Source: an uncultured Selenomonadales bacterium (GTDB lineage: Bacteria > Bacillota > Negativicutes > Selenomonadales > Selenomonadaceae). From it: a stretch of 64,000 bases of DNA. Shown here piece after piece: positions 52,296 through 60,280 of the stretch; the first letter of the stretch is position 1, and every line of letters begins with the position of its first letter. The stretch is taken from positions 37,207 through 101,206 of the forward strand of contig CALFJC010000063.1 in NCBI GenBank assembly GCA_937877655.1, in the 5' to 3' direction. The translations under genes and the position numbers were made by a program. The notes under the pieces were generated by a model, which made no database searches, had not been told where the DNA came from, and saw nothing but the letters and a program-made list of their open reading frames with translations.

Positions 52296-52657
52296 CAGCC
52301 GACGGCTTTGCGAACTGCTTCGAGCACACGATCTGCTTGGAAAGGTTTAACGATAAAATCGCGTGCGCCGGCTTGTATTGCTTCTATAACCATTGCTTGC
52401 TGTCCCATTGCACTGCACATGACGATTTTGGCTTTCGGGTCGATTTTTTTGATTGCTTTGACTGCGGAAATGCCGTCCATTTCGGGCATTGTGATGTCCA
52501 TTGTTACCAAGTCGGGGCGCAATTCATTAAATTTCTCAACCGCCTTCATGCCGTTTTCGGCTTCGCCGACGACTTCATAACCGTTTTTGGAAAGAATATC
52601 CTTGACCATCATTCTCATGAAAGCCGCGTCGTCGACGACCAAAACTCGTACTGCCAT
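52295..52657 (-). CDS. cheY: CheY-type response regulator
   Basis: A 120-residue single receiver domain: acidic DD at 9-10 (VVDDAAF), phosphoacceptor Asp54 in VTMDITMPEMDG, Thr/Ser of the SAMG loop and Lys106 in FIVKPF. It binds the switch proteins FliM and FliY after phosphorylation by CheA and sets rotation. It sits in the flagellar run as in Bacillus (fliY-cheY-fliO). ATG behind GGGAGAGATG. Confidence 0.93.
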   Translation of the reverse strand: MAVRVLVVDDAAFMRMMVKDILSKNGYEVVGEAENGMKAVEKFNELRPDLVTMDITMPEMDGISAVKAIKKIDPKAKIVMCSAMGQQAMVIEAIQAGARDFIVKPFQADRVLEAVRKAVG

Positions 52658-52784
52658 AATTCATCTCTCCCGTTTTAAAGTTTTTAATTTCTATTTCAGT
52701 CACAACACCAATTATTTTTCGGCAAGCATTATAACTGATATTTCAACAATCGGCAAGACTCAAAGAAAAGTTTAATGGAGGGTT

Positions 52785-53125
52785 GTCCCCTTTTTTTCAA
52801 AAAGTGGATTCGCAAAACCATCTCGGCGTCTCGTCACTTCGATTCGGCTTAAAAATATTTTTTATATAGGATCAACTTTTCTTTGCTTGCCGACGTTGTC
52901 CCCTTTTTCCTAAAGTGGATTCGCAAAACCTTTGCCTTTGCGGTGGCGCGTCGCTCCCATTGATTCTATCATGAATTTTATTTTTTTAATCAACTTTTCT
53001 TTGCATGCCCAAAGAAAAGTTGCAAAAGAAAGGGCACCTCGCAGGGGCGTTTCCGGCAAAGAAAACATCCTGTTTTCGTTGCCGGCGGGCGCACGTCCAT
53101 GTGCGCCCGTGTCTTCTTTCACCGC
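52785..53125. repeat. Dispersed multi-hairpin element, copy D, with a nested partial copy
   Basis: The 521-base gap between fliY and cheY holds this copy in B orientation. The end motif GTTGTCCCC ... AAAGTGGATTCGCAAAACC occurs twice (about 52785 and 52893), so the element is partly duplicated. Then CAACTTTTCTTTG / CAAAGAAAAGTTG (about 52992-53024), CCGGCAA / TTGCCGG enclosing GAAAACA-TCC-TGTTTTC (about 53051-53083) and CGGGCGCAC / GTGCGCCCG (about 53085-53108). The first part of the gap (52658-52784) shows nothing besides a probable cheY promoter. Confidence 0.8.
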
Positions 53126-53134
53126 TGCTTTTCC

Positions 53135-53176
53135 CTAGTTCCTCGTTCCTGGTTCCTAGTTCCTATTTACTGGTTC
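53135..53176. repeat. Heptanucleotide tract, CTAGTTC type, six units
   Basis: CTAGTTC, CTCGTTC, CTGGTTC, CTAGTTC, CTATTTA, CTGGTTC in exact 7-base register, ending three bases before the fliY stop codon. It shares its unit with the tract at 17275 and lies on the same side of the hairpin element as there. Confidence 0.85.
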
Positions 53177-53178
53177 CT

Positions 53179-54378
53179 TTATGAAAGATGCGCGGCGCGC
53201 TCGGCAGGAGAAGCTATTTCTGTTATCCTCACACCAAAATTTTCATCGATAACGACGACTTCGCCTTTTGCCAAATAATGCCCGTTGATTTGAATTTCGA
53301 CAGGTTCTCCCGCCAATTTGTCAAGTTCAACTATCGAGCCCGTCGCCAAATCAAGAATTTCTTTTATCGTCTTTTTCGTCCGCCCCAGTTCAACCGTAAC
53401 TTGCAACGGCACGTCCAAAATCAAATTAATGTTGCTTTCGTTGATTTGCACGGGTTCCATTGAGAGCGGCATAAACTGCGCGGGCGAAACGGGCATATTC
53501 GTTACTACATTCGGTTGCATTTGAGAGCCTCCATATCCATAGTTTTGCGGAGGATAATTTTGTTGCGGCGGCGGAGCTTGTCTTTGCGGCGCGGGTGCCG
53601 GCGCAGATGTCGGTTGCGGAGCAGATGTCGCTTTCGGCGGCGGGGGCGGCGGTGCAGGTTCTTCTTCTCCGCCGTTCAGCAAAGCTTCAACCATTTTTTT
53701 TGCGTTGTCAATCGTCAGCATCTGCATTATTTCGCTGTCAATTAAGCCGTCAACTTCCATTCGGAAAGAGGCGCGAACGACAGGATCTGTGTCTTTCGCC
53801 AAGTCCGTTATAACTTCTTCCGAGCCGAAGTCAACCAGATTAACTTTCGGCGGCGAAATGTCAATTTTTTTCTTGAACATGGAAGAAAGGCTCGTCGAAA
53901 CCGCGCCCATCATCTGATTCATTGCCTCGCCGACCGCGCTCATGTGAAGTTCAGTCAGTTGTTGATCGGGATTCGTGCCGTCGCCGCCCATCATTAAATC
54001 TGCGATAATGGCGGCGTCCGTCGCTTGAATTGCAAAAACGTTTGTTCCGTCAATGCCGATTGTGTAAGCGACTTCGACGACAAGATAAGGCAAAGGATAA
54101 TGTTGCTGAATAACATTCATCGGAGCTACGGAAACAGAAGGCGTCGTGATACTGACTTTATGTCCGAGCAAAGTTGACAAAGTCGTTGCCGCGTTGCCCA
54201 TTGAAATATTTCCGATCTCTCCGAGTGCATCTTTTTCCATTGGCGATAAAAGATCGTCGGTATCGGGAATGTCGGAACCAGGATTTTGTCCCGAAGAATC
54301 TTCGTTTGAATCGCCGCCGCCGGCTCCCGACAACAACGCGTCAATTTCGGCTTGAGATAAATCACTCATCATCGCCAT
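53179..54378 (-). CDS. fliY: Flagellar motor switch phosphatase FliY (FliN-type)
   Basis: A 399-residue switch protein of the Firmicute FliY type. The N-terminal SQAEIDALLSG peptide can bind CheY-P; the CheC-like phosphatase domain has EIGNISMGNA and ELHMSAVGEAMNQ with the catalytic E-XX-N pairs; a Pro/Ala/Gln linker spans about 240-300; the C-terminal FliN/SpoA domain (DVPLQVTVELGRTKKTIKEIL) joins the C-ring. The start is one of several ATGs at 54387, 54378 or 54369; I choose 54378 for spacing from AGGAGAGG. It overlaps the fliM end. Confidence 0.93.
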   Translation of the reverse strand: MAMMSDLSQAEIDALLSGAGGGDSNEDSSGQNPGSDIPDTDDLLSPMEKDALGEIGNISMGNAATTLSTLLGHKVSITTPSVSVAPMNVIQQHYPLPYLVVEVAYTIGIDGTNVFAIQATDAAIIADLMMGGDGTNPDQQLTELHMSAVGEAMNQMMGAVSTSLSSMFKKKIDISPPKVNLVDFGSEEVITDLAKDTDPVVRASFRMEVDGLIDSEIMQMLTIDNAKKMVEALLNGGEEEPAPPPPPPKATSAPQPTSAPAPAPQRQAPPPQQNYPPQNYGYGGSQMQPNVVTNMPVSPAQFMPLSMEPVQINESNINLILDVPLQVTVELGRTKKTIKEILDLATGSIVELDKLAGEPVEIQINGHYLAKGEVVVIDENFGVRITEIASPAERAAHLS

Positions 54379-55372
54379 TAGTCGCATCCTCTCCTTTTTG
54401 CACGACCTGTGTTATTTGCACAGCCAACTTTTTGCCGAAAGTGCCCGGTCTGCAATAAAATTTCGGATTCGTACCCACTATGCAGGGAAAATCTTCTTTA
54501 ACTTTTGTATTGAGTTGGAGCACGTCGCCGAAGCCCAACGTCAGAAATTCTCGAATTGTAATTTGCACGCGCCCGACTTCCACAACGAACGGAACTTTTG
54601 TCCTGTTAAGTTTTTGGCGAATAATTTCTGCATGTCCTTTTTGTTCGTCTTTGGCAACCGAAGCCGCTACCCAGAAAGTCGTTGTCAATTTCGACATAAT
54701 CGGCTCCAAAACAAGGTAGGGAATGCAAATGTTCATGAAACCTTCCACTTCGCCAAGTTTCGTGTGCAACGTGACGATAACAACCATATCATTTGGCGGG
54801 ACAATCTGCGTGAATTGCGGATTGGATTCTGTCGCCTCAAGAATCGGATTCATTTCCGTGACGTTTGCCCATGATTCCTTGAAACGCTCCATCGAATTAT
54901 CAACGAAGCGGCGCATGACGGCATCTTCAATTTCTGTCAAGACGCGCATTTTCATTGCCGTCGAGCCGTCGCCGCCAAAAACTCTGTCGATATAGGCAAA
55001 AGCAATTTCCGAACTGATTTCAAAAATTATGTTACCTTTGAGCGGCGGGACGCCGAGAATCGTTATGAAACTCGGATTGGCTATCGATTGAACAAATTCT
55101 TGATAAGTCAGCTGTTCAACCGAAGCAACGTCGACATTGACGAGCGTCCGAAGATGCGAACTCATATAAGTATTCAAGAGTCGCGCAAAACTTTCGTGGA
55201 GCATGTAGAGCGTGCGAATTTGATCTTTGGAAAATTTATCGGGGCGACGGAAGTCGTAGACCTTAATTTTCTTTTTGGTTTCTTCCTGCTTAAGTTCTTC
55301 CAGAGCGTTTGAATCTTCGTTGGCGGCGTTAAGCAAGGCGTCTATCTGCTCCTGTGTAAGTAAATCAGCCAA
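54362..55372 (-). CDS. fliM: Flagellar motor switch protein FliM
   Basis: A 336-residue FliM: N-terminal LTQEQIDALL (CheY-P-binding peptide), a middle domain with the GGXG loop (RVFGGDGS) that contacts FliG, and a C-terminal SpoA domain (RVQITIREFLTLGFGDVLQL). I start at TTG 55372, six bases after GGGAGGG; the earlier TTG at 55387 lies before that site. It overlaps fliY and follows fliL by 15 bases. Confidence 0.93.
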   Translation of the reverse strand: MADLLTQEQIDALLNAANEDSNALEELKQEETKKKIKVYDFRRPDKFSKDQIRTLYMLHESFARLLNTYMSSHLRTLVNVDVASVEQLTYQEFVQSIANPSFITILGVPPLKGNIIFEISSEIAFAYIDRVFGGDGSTAMKMRVLTEIEDAVMRRFVDNSMERFKESWANVTEMNPILEATESNPQFTQIVPPNDMVVIVTLHTKLGEVEGFMNICIPYLVLEPIMSKLTTTFWVAASVAKDEQKGHAEIIRQKLNRTKVPFVVEVGRVQITIREFLTLGFGDVLQLNTKVKEDFPCIVGTNPKFYCRPGTFGKKLAVQITQVVQKGEDATNGDDE

Positions 55373-55387
55373 GTTGTTCCCTCCCAA

Positions 55388-55939
55388 TCACTGCAAGAGG
55401 AAACTCGTAATATAAACGTCATAAACAGAGCCGTTGCCCAAAGCCATATTCAAAGCGTCTTTGAGTTGCTTTTTGAAATCTTCCTGCTTGTCGGCGTCGA
55501 AGTCTTCAAGCGAAGTTGCGCGCAGGAATTGTGTTGCAACGTCATTAACTTTAATTTCGGCATCGGGATAAAGCGAATTGGTATCTTCGTTTATGACAGC
55601 TTTTTTGCCGGGATTGAACTCGACAATGATACTCGCCTTGAGAAATTTTCCGCTGCGCGGACCGCCGACATTAACCAAAACTCCTTCTTTTGGATCGCCC
55701 AGCTTAACGAAAATTCCCGGATCATGATAGCGTTGCCCGACGCCTTCTTCATCGCCGGCTCCGCCGGAAACGTCGCCCATTACCTTTGTAACGACAAAAA
55801 GCGAAATGCCTGCCGCCAATGCCAAGCCAACTATCACAAGCACAGCGACCATTATTATCGTTTTGTTTTTGGATTTTGCAGGAGGAACGGCGGGAGTTGC
55901 GACGGCGTCACCTTCCAGAGCTTTTTCTTCATCAGGCAT
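55388..55939 (-). CDS. fliL: Flagellar basal-body protein FliL
   Basis: A 183-residue single-pass membrane protein: short cytoplasmic N-terminus, helix at about 29-52 (TIIMVAVLVIVGLALAAGI), then a periplasmic stomatin-like domain (FVKLGDPKEGVLVNVG to the C-terminus). It surrounds stator units and supports torque. The residues before the helix are charged. ATG behind GGAGGG. Placed between flbD and fliM as usual. Confidence 0.9.
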   Translation of the reverse strand: MPDEEKALEGDAVATPAVPPAKSKNKTIIMVAVLVIVGLALAAGISLFVVTKVMGDVSGGAGDEEGVGQRYHDPGIFVKLGDPKEGVLVNVGGPRSGKFLKASIIVEFNPGKKAVINEDTNSLYPDAEIKVNDVATQFLRATSLEDFDADKQEDFKKQLKDALNMALGNGSVYDVYITSFLLQ

Positions 55940-55957
55940 AATTTTTTCCCTCCAACG

Positions 55958-56158
55958 TTAAAGCTGTTTCAATGCACGGCGATATTTCATAACGCGGCGC
56001 ACCACTTCATCGGCTGCTTCTTCGACAATGAATTTTTTCTCGTTCACCAGAGTAATGACGGTGTCGGGTGTGGACTCGATTGTTTGAATCAACTCGGCGT
56101 TGAGGATGAATTCCCCTTCCTTCTTCGAGTCCGAATTAAATTTTGTCAGCTTAATCAT
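55958..56158 (-). CDS. flbD: FlbD/SwrD family flagellar protein
   Basis: A 66-residue cytoplasmic protein (start MIKLTKFNSDSKKEGEFIL) with the family pattern of LNAELIQTIESTPDTVITL and VEEAADEVVRRV. In Bacillus the relative SwrD increases motor power. Start is ATG 56158, six bases after CAGGAGG; an upstream ATG adds eleven residues before that site and is rejected. First visible gene of the flagellar run; the 210 bases upstream to the ATPase gene contain AT-rich sequence where a promoter may lie, but I cannot point to one with confidence. Confidence 0.88.
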   Translation of the reverse strand: MIKLTKFNSDSKKEGEFILNAELIQTIESTPDTVITLVNEKKFIVEEAADEVVRRVMKYRRALKQL

Positions 56159-56368
56159 GGATTGACCTCCTGTTATAAGTGCTTTTGTCATGAAAAATTT
56201 CGCCGCAAACCTTCAAAACCCTTTTAATAGAAATTCAAAAAAATTTTTCGCGGGATTATTTTACACTTATCAAACGCCTTGTCAATACGCCCTTTAATTT
56301 CTTTACCGCTTGATAAATGCAAAAGCCTGTTGTAAAATCTGAAAAAATTTTTTGTGTGGTGAATAATT

Positions 56369-57490
56369 TTGGAGCAAAATTTTTATCTTGATAAACTTCT
56401 TGGCTTGAAAGAAAATTTTTCCGTCAAAATAATTTCGGGCGTTCGCGGCGCGGGCAAAACGACTTTGCTGAAAAAATTCGCCGAGATTTTAAAATCGAAC
56501 GGCGAGGAAATAATTTTTATCGACTGCGCGGAAAATCCCCGACTTCAAACTTTCCAACAGCTTTATGAATTCGTTGACTCGCAAGCGCACGAGCTTGAAA
56601 AATTTTTCCTGCTTATCGATGAAATTGATTGCGTTGACGAATGGGAAAAAGCGATTAACGCATTGTTTGCCGGCGCGCCCGCAGAAATTTACGTGGCAGG
56701 TTCCGCTGAAAATCTCGCCGAAAAAATTTCCGTGCTTCTCCCCGAAAATTACGACGCGTTGAAAATGTCTCCGCTGTCTTTCGCCGAGTATGAAAAAATT
56801 TCTCCGTCGGAAGATGCTCTTGAAAATTATCTGCGCTTCGGCGGAATGCCTGCCGCTCTCAACGCCGATAAAAATCTTTTGCCGCAAATTCTGCGCGGAA
56901 TGACTTACGAAATTTTATTTGACATTGCCGAAAAAAATTCTTTGAACGACGTGAATTTACTTCGGACGTTGACGAAATTTTTGGCGCAAAATGTCGGCAA
57001 GCCCGTTAATGTCAGCGGCTATTTCAAAAGTCTCGGCGAAAGCAATTTGCACAAAGTCAGAAGTTATCTTGGCGTCGTGTTGGAGGCGGGGCTTTTCAAA
57101 AAACTTTCACGCCTTGACGTTAAAGATAATGAGTTCATGACGGGCGGCGAGAAATTTTATTGCTTCGACAACGGAATACTTTCCGCGCTTGCGGAGGTTA
57201 ATGAAAAATTTTTAATGGAAAATGCGGTTTGCAATGAACTTTTTCGGCGCGGCTTTGAAGTCAATGTCGGCAAATTCGGCGCGATGAACATAAATTTTGC
57301 GGCGAAGAAGGGCGAAGAGAAAATTTTTATCCAAGTTCTGCCGCCCGATAATTCAATCAGCGTTCGGAAAATTACGCGCCCGCTCCGCACTTTGGCTGAA
57401 GGCGAAAGAATTTTAATCTGCGCGGAGCCCGTTAAAAGTTTCGGCGACGTTAAAGCGATAACTCTGCGCAATTTCTTGACAGGTATATAA
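56369..57490 (+). CDS. P-loop ATPase of the DUF4143-containing family
   Basis: A 373-residue AAA-type ATPase: Walker A GVRGAGKTT at 24-32, Walker B FFLLIDEID near 80-88, sensor region VAGSAENL near 112, and a C-terminal DUF4143/restriction-like fold region (AKKGEEKIFIQVLPPDN near 315). Members are widespread in anaerobes, with suspected roles in DNA or mobile-element biology, but no settled function. TTG start with only a weak GTGGTG ribosome site. It is monocistronic and divergent from flbD. Confidence 0.87.
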   Translation: MEQNFYLDKLLGLKENFSVKIISGVRGAGKTTLLKKFAEILKSNGEEIIFIDCAENPRLQTFQQLYEFVDSQAHELEKFFLLIDEIDCVDEWEKAINALFAGAPAEIYVAGSAENLAEKISVLLPENYDALKMSPLSFAEYEKISPSEDALENYLRFGGMPAALNADKNLLPQILRGMTYEILFDIAEKNSLNDVNLLRTLTKFLAQNVGKPVNVSGYFKSLGESNLHKVRSYLGVVLEAGLFKKLSRLDVKDNEFMTGGEKFYCFDNGILSALAEVNEKFLMENAVCNELFRRGFEVNVGKFGAMNINFAAKKGEEKIFIQVLPPDNSISVRKITRPLRTLAEGERILICAEPVKSFGDVKAITLRNFLTGI

Positions 57491-57740
57491 AAATTTTCTA
57501 CTGCATATTTTTTTCAGCTTGCAGGAATTTTTTCACGAACTTAGAAAATCCTTAATAAATGCAAGATTTTTTTCACATTACGGAGGAGGTGACAGAAGTA
57601 CGAAAATTTTCGCTGAGCCCGCAAAAAAATTTTTCGGCTGGGACAAAAATTTATCAAGGGATGTTGGAAAAAATATTTTCGGTGTTATAATTGCGGGCAT
57701 TGAAATTTTGATCTGTTAAAAAAGTCGGAGGTGGCCTTTT
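57491..57740 (+). other. Intergenic stretch before the YopX-like gene
   Basis: AT-rich, with no assignable terminator. A 33-codon frame (57589-57690, GTG start overlapping GGAGGAGG) is visible, but the ribosome site is too close to its start and its sequence resembles nothing known. It could be a leader peptide or chance. The GGAGG site at 57729 belongs to the next gene. Confidence 0.3.
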
Positions 57741-58226
57741 ATGGCTGAACGTGAAATCAAATATCGCGGCTTAAAAACTTTTCAAATATTCAGCGGCGAG
57801 ATGAAGAGCGTTTGGATCTACGGTTTCTATCTTAAGCGCGGGACTTACGGCGATCCCGGTCCGCAGGCGCACATTTTTGTTTACGAGAACGGCTACGAGG
57901 GCTATCGCGTAGACTCAAAGACAATCGGGCAATTCACCGGGCTTGTCGACAGCACCGGCAAAGAAATTTACGAAGACGATATTATTTCTCTCAAAGACGG
58001 AAGAATAGGCGTGATAAATTTTCTGGACGGTTGTTTTGTAGTCAATTACGGCAACGAAACGCGGCAGGCTCTCTACGACGTGCAGGATTGGGAAATGACG
58101 ATTCTGGGCAATCGCTTTGAAAATAAGGATTTGCTTGACAGCATCTTTTCGGCAAAAAAAAACGAAAGGGAACTTCAAGAAGCCGAAGAAAGAAACTTTG
58201 AATTGGAGTTTTTGCCGAAGGAGTGA
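57741..58226 (+). CDS. YopX-family protein (phage-type)
   Basis: A 161-residue protein. The N-terminal 130 residues match the YopX fold: REIKYRGL, then SVWIYGFY, the hallmark VDSKTIGQFTGLVDSTGKEIYEDDII and a final beta block. YopX proteins are common in Firmicute phages with unknown function. The last 30 residues are a charged helix. ATG behind GGAGGTGG. No other phage gene is adjacent, so it is an orphan, or a leftover of a prophage. It runs into the next gene, whose start lies 6 bases after its stop. Confidence 0.85.
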   Translation: MAEREIKYRGLKTFQIFSGEMKSVWIYGFYLKRGTYGDPGPQAHIFVYENGYEGYRVDSKTIGQFTGLVDSTGKEIYEDDIISLKDGRIGVINFLDGCFVVNYGNETRQALYDVQDWEMTILGNRFENKDLLDSIFSAKKNERELQEAEERNFELEFLPKE

Positions 58227-58231
58227 GTCGC

Positions 58232-58792
58232 ATGTTGAAAAAATTTGCGGCGGCGTTTGTATCTGCTTGTTTTCTCTTATCGACCGTTGCGGCGCAGGCT
58301 TACGATCTCCCGAAGCTTAAACCCGAAAAAAAAATCTCCAAGACAGCTCAAACCGAAAAAAAATCAATTCTCAAAAGCGATTGGCAAGGAGCGGAACTTT
58401 TCGAGCAAAAAATAAAAGCGCGTTTGACTGCAGGCGAAAAACTCGCGCCGAATGACTCTGCGCGGGTGCCGCTTGATAAAAATTTCGTGTTCATCGGTTT
58501 TTACAATGACGCGCCTTATTTCCTCGACAAGTATTCAATCAAAATCAAAAAGAATTCCGAAGCCGCGCAGGTTTGGGAACAAAATATTTTTCCGATAAGC
58601 AAAAAATTTTCGCCGCGAAATACAACGTCCACTCATCAAAAATTTTGTCTCAAGGACGGAAAGTTTTTCAACTCCGCGAAGTCCAAGTATCCTCTTTCGG
58701 ATTTGTCGAACGAGCAGGACAGAAATTTTTTGGAAGAGTGTTTCAAAGTCGGATATTATTTCGCCTTCGGAGAAGAGGCGACAGGAAATTAA
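58232..58792 (+). CDS. Small exported protein of unknown function
   Basis: A 186-residue protein with a signal peptide (KKFAAAFVSACFLLSTVAAQA, cleavage about residue 22). The mature part begins with a Lys/Pro-rich segment and contains a block KNFVFIGFYNDAPYFLDKYSIKI that suggests a small beta domain; many DUF proteins of this type occur in Negativicutes, but I do not recognise this one. ATG at 58232, 9 bases after GAAGGAG; the earlier GTG touches the site. It follows the YopX-like gene and ends at a terminator. Confidence 0.68.
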   Translation: MLKKFAAAFVSACFLLSTVAAQAYDLPKLKPEKKISKTAQTEKKSILKSDWQGAELFEQKIKARLTAGEKLAPNDSARVPLDKNFVFIGFYNDAPYFLDKYSIKIKKNSEAAQVWEQNIFPISKKFSPRNTTSTHQKFCLKDGKFFNSAKSKYPLSDLSNEQDRNFLEECFKVGYYFAFGEEATGN

Positions 58793-58804
58793 AAGCTGAA
58801 AACA

Positions 58805-58835
58805 AAAGTCGTCGACTTCGGTCGGCGATTTTTTG
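58805..58835 (+). terminator. Terminator before metY
   Basis: GTCGTCGAC-TTCG-GTCGGCGAT forms a tetraloop hairpin with G-U pairs followed by TTTTTT. Confidence 0.8.
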
Positions 58836-58864
58836 TTGACAGAAACAAAACCGCGAAGTATTAT
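58836..58864 (+). promoter_or_regulatory. Sigma-70-type promoter of metY
   Basis: TTGACA (58836-58841), 17-base spacer, TATTAT (58859-58864); the best promoter in the window. No room and no fold for a SAM riboswitch or T-box between it and the start codon. Confidence 0.85.
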
Positions 58865-58911
58865 TCAATTCGCTTTAAAGTTTCATGAAGTTTTTTTTGG
58901 AGGGAATTCTT

Positions 58912-60201
58912 ATGAGTGAACGCAAATATAAATTTGAAACTCTTCAACTGCACGTCGGACAGGAACAAGCAGACCCCGTAACCGACGCCCGCGCAGTTCC
59001 GATTTATCAAACAACTTCTTACGTTTTCCACAATTTCAAACACGCGGCAGATCGTTTCGGCTTGCGCGACGCGGGAAATATTTACGGGCGATTGACGAAT
59101 CCGACGCAGGAAGTTCTTGAAAAAAGAGTCGCGGCACTTGAAGGCGGCTCTGCGGCATTGGCTGTGGCGAGCGGCGCGGCGGCTGTCACTTACGCAGTCC
59201 AAGCTCTTGCGCAAAAAGGAGATCATATCGTAGCGGCGACCACGATTTACGGCGGCACTTTCAATCTTTTTGAACACACTTTGCCCGCTTATGGGATTGA
59301 AACAACTTTCGTTGATCCGACGAAAGGCGTTGACGTTTTCGAGACGGCGGTTAAAGACAACACGAAATTTATTTTTATCGAGTCCGTCGGCAATCCCAAC
59401 GCAACGCTGATTGACATTCAAGCCGTCGCCGACATTGCCCACAAACATAAAATCCCGCTGGTTATCGACAATACTTTTGCCACGCCTTATCAAATTCGTC
59501 CGTTTGAATACGGCGCGGATATTGTCGTTCACAGCGCGACAAAATTTTTGGGCGGACACGGAACAACTCTCGGCGGAGTTATCGTCGAGTCCGGAAAATT
59601 TGACTGGGAAAAGTCGGGCAAGTTCCCGCAACTTGTCGAGCCCAATCCGAGCTATCACGGCGTGAGTTTTTATAAAGCACTCGGCGCGGCGGCATTCGTC
59701 ACTTACATTCGGGCAATTCTTCTTCGCGATACCGGCGCGGCAATTTCTCCGTTCAATGCCTTCATAATCTTGCAGGGCGTCGAAACTTTATCCTTGCGCG
59801 TCGAACGTCATGTTGAAAACGCTTTAAAAGTTGTCGACTTCCTCGCCAAAAATCCCAATGTCGACAAAGTAAATCATCCCGCGTTGGAAAATCATCCCGA
59901 CCATGAACTTTACAAAAAATATTTCCCGAACGGCGGCATTTCGATTTTCACTTTTGAGATAAAAGGCGGAGCCGAAGCCGCGCAGAAATTTATCGACAAC
60001 CTTAAAATTTTCTCGTTGCTTGCCAATGTCGCCGATGTCAAATCGTTGGTGATTCATCCCGCGTCAACCACTCATTCCCAAATGACTGAAGAAGAACTTT
60101 TGGCTTCGGGAATCACGCCTTCAACGATTCGCCTTTCAATCGGCACGGAACATATTGATGACATTATCGCCGACCTTGAAGAAGGTTTTGCGGCGATCTG
60201 A
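58912..60201 (+). CDS. metY: O-acetylhomoserine sulfhydrylase
   Basis: A 429-residue PLP enzyme of the Cys/Met metabolism family that makes homocysteine from O-acetylhomoserine and sulfide. Motifs: QTTSYVFHNFKHAADRF, IYGRLTNPTQEVLEKR, ASGAAAVTYA, and the PLP lysine in VHSATKFLGGHG near residue 208. The length and the 55-residue loop typical of MetY (against about 380 for MetB/MetC) support the call. ATG at 58912 behind TTGGAGGG; an earlier ATG has no ribosome site. Confidence 0.94.
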   Translation: MSERKYKFETLQLHVGQEQADPVTDARAVPIYQTTSYVFHNFKHAADRFGLRDAGNIYGRLTNPTQEVLEKRVAALEGGSAALAVASGAAAVTYAVQALAQKGDHIVAATTIYGGTFNLFEHTLPAYGIETTFVDPTKGVDVFETAVKDNTKFIFIESVGNPNATLIDIQAVADIAHKHKIPLVIDNTFATPYQIRPFEYGADIVVHSATKFLGGHGTTLGGVIVESGKFDWEKSGKFPQLVEPNPSYHGVSFYKALGAAAFVTYIRAILLRDTGAAISPFNAFIILQGVETLSLRVERHVENALKVVDFLAKNPNVDKVNHPALENHPDHELYKKYFPNGGISIFTFEIKGGAEAAQKFIDNLKIFSLLANVADVKSLVIHPASTTHSQMTEEELLASGITPSTIRLSIGTEHIDDIIADLEEGFAAI

Positions 60202-60214
60202 AAAATTTTTCTCA

Positions 60215-60257
60215 ACAAAAAATCCCCTGTCAAATTTCCGACAGGGGATATTTTTTA
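60215..60257. terminator. Bidirectional terminator between metY and the repeat protein
   Basis: TCCCCTGTC-8 nt-GACAGGGGA, perfect 9-bp stem, with A- and T-runs on each side. Confidence 0.92.
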
Positions 60258-60280
60258 TTCCGTTGACTCCGCGCAGATTT

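Noticed and set aside
57589..57690. 33-codon leader peptide before the YopX-like gene.
   Set aside because: Ribosome site is too close to the start and no conserved feature is seen; noted only in the intergenic entry.
58865..58911. SAM riboswitch or T-box in front of metY.
   Set aside because: The leader from the TTGACA promoter is only about 40 bases and has no such fold.
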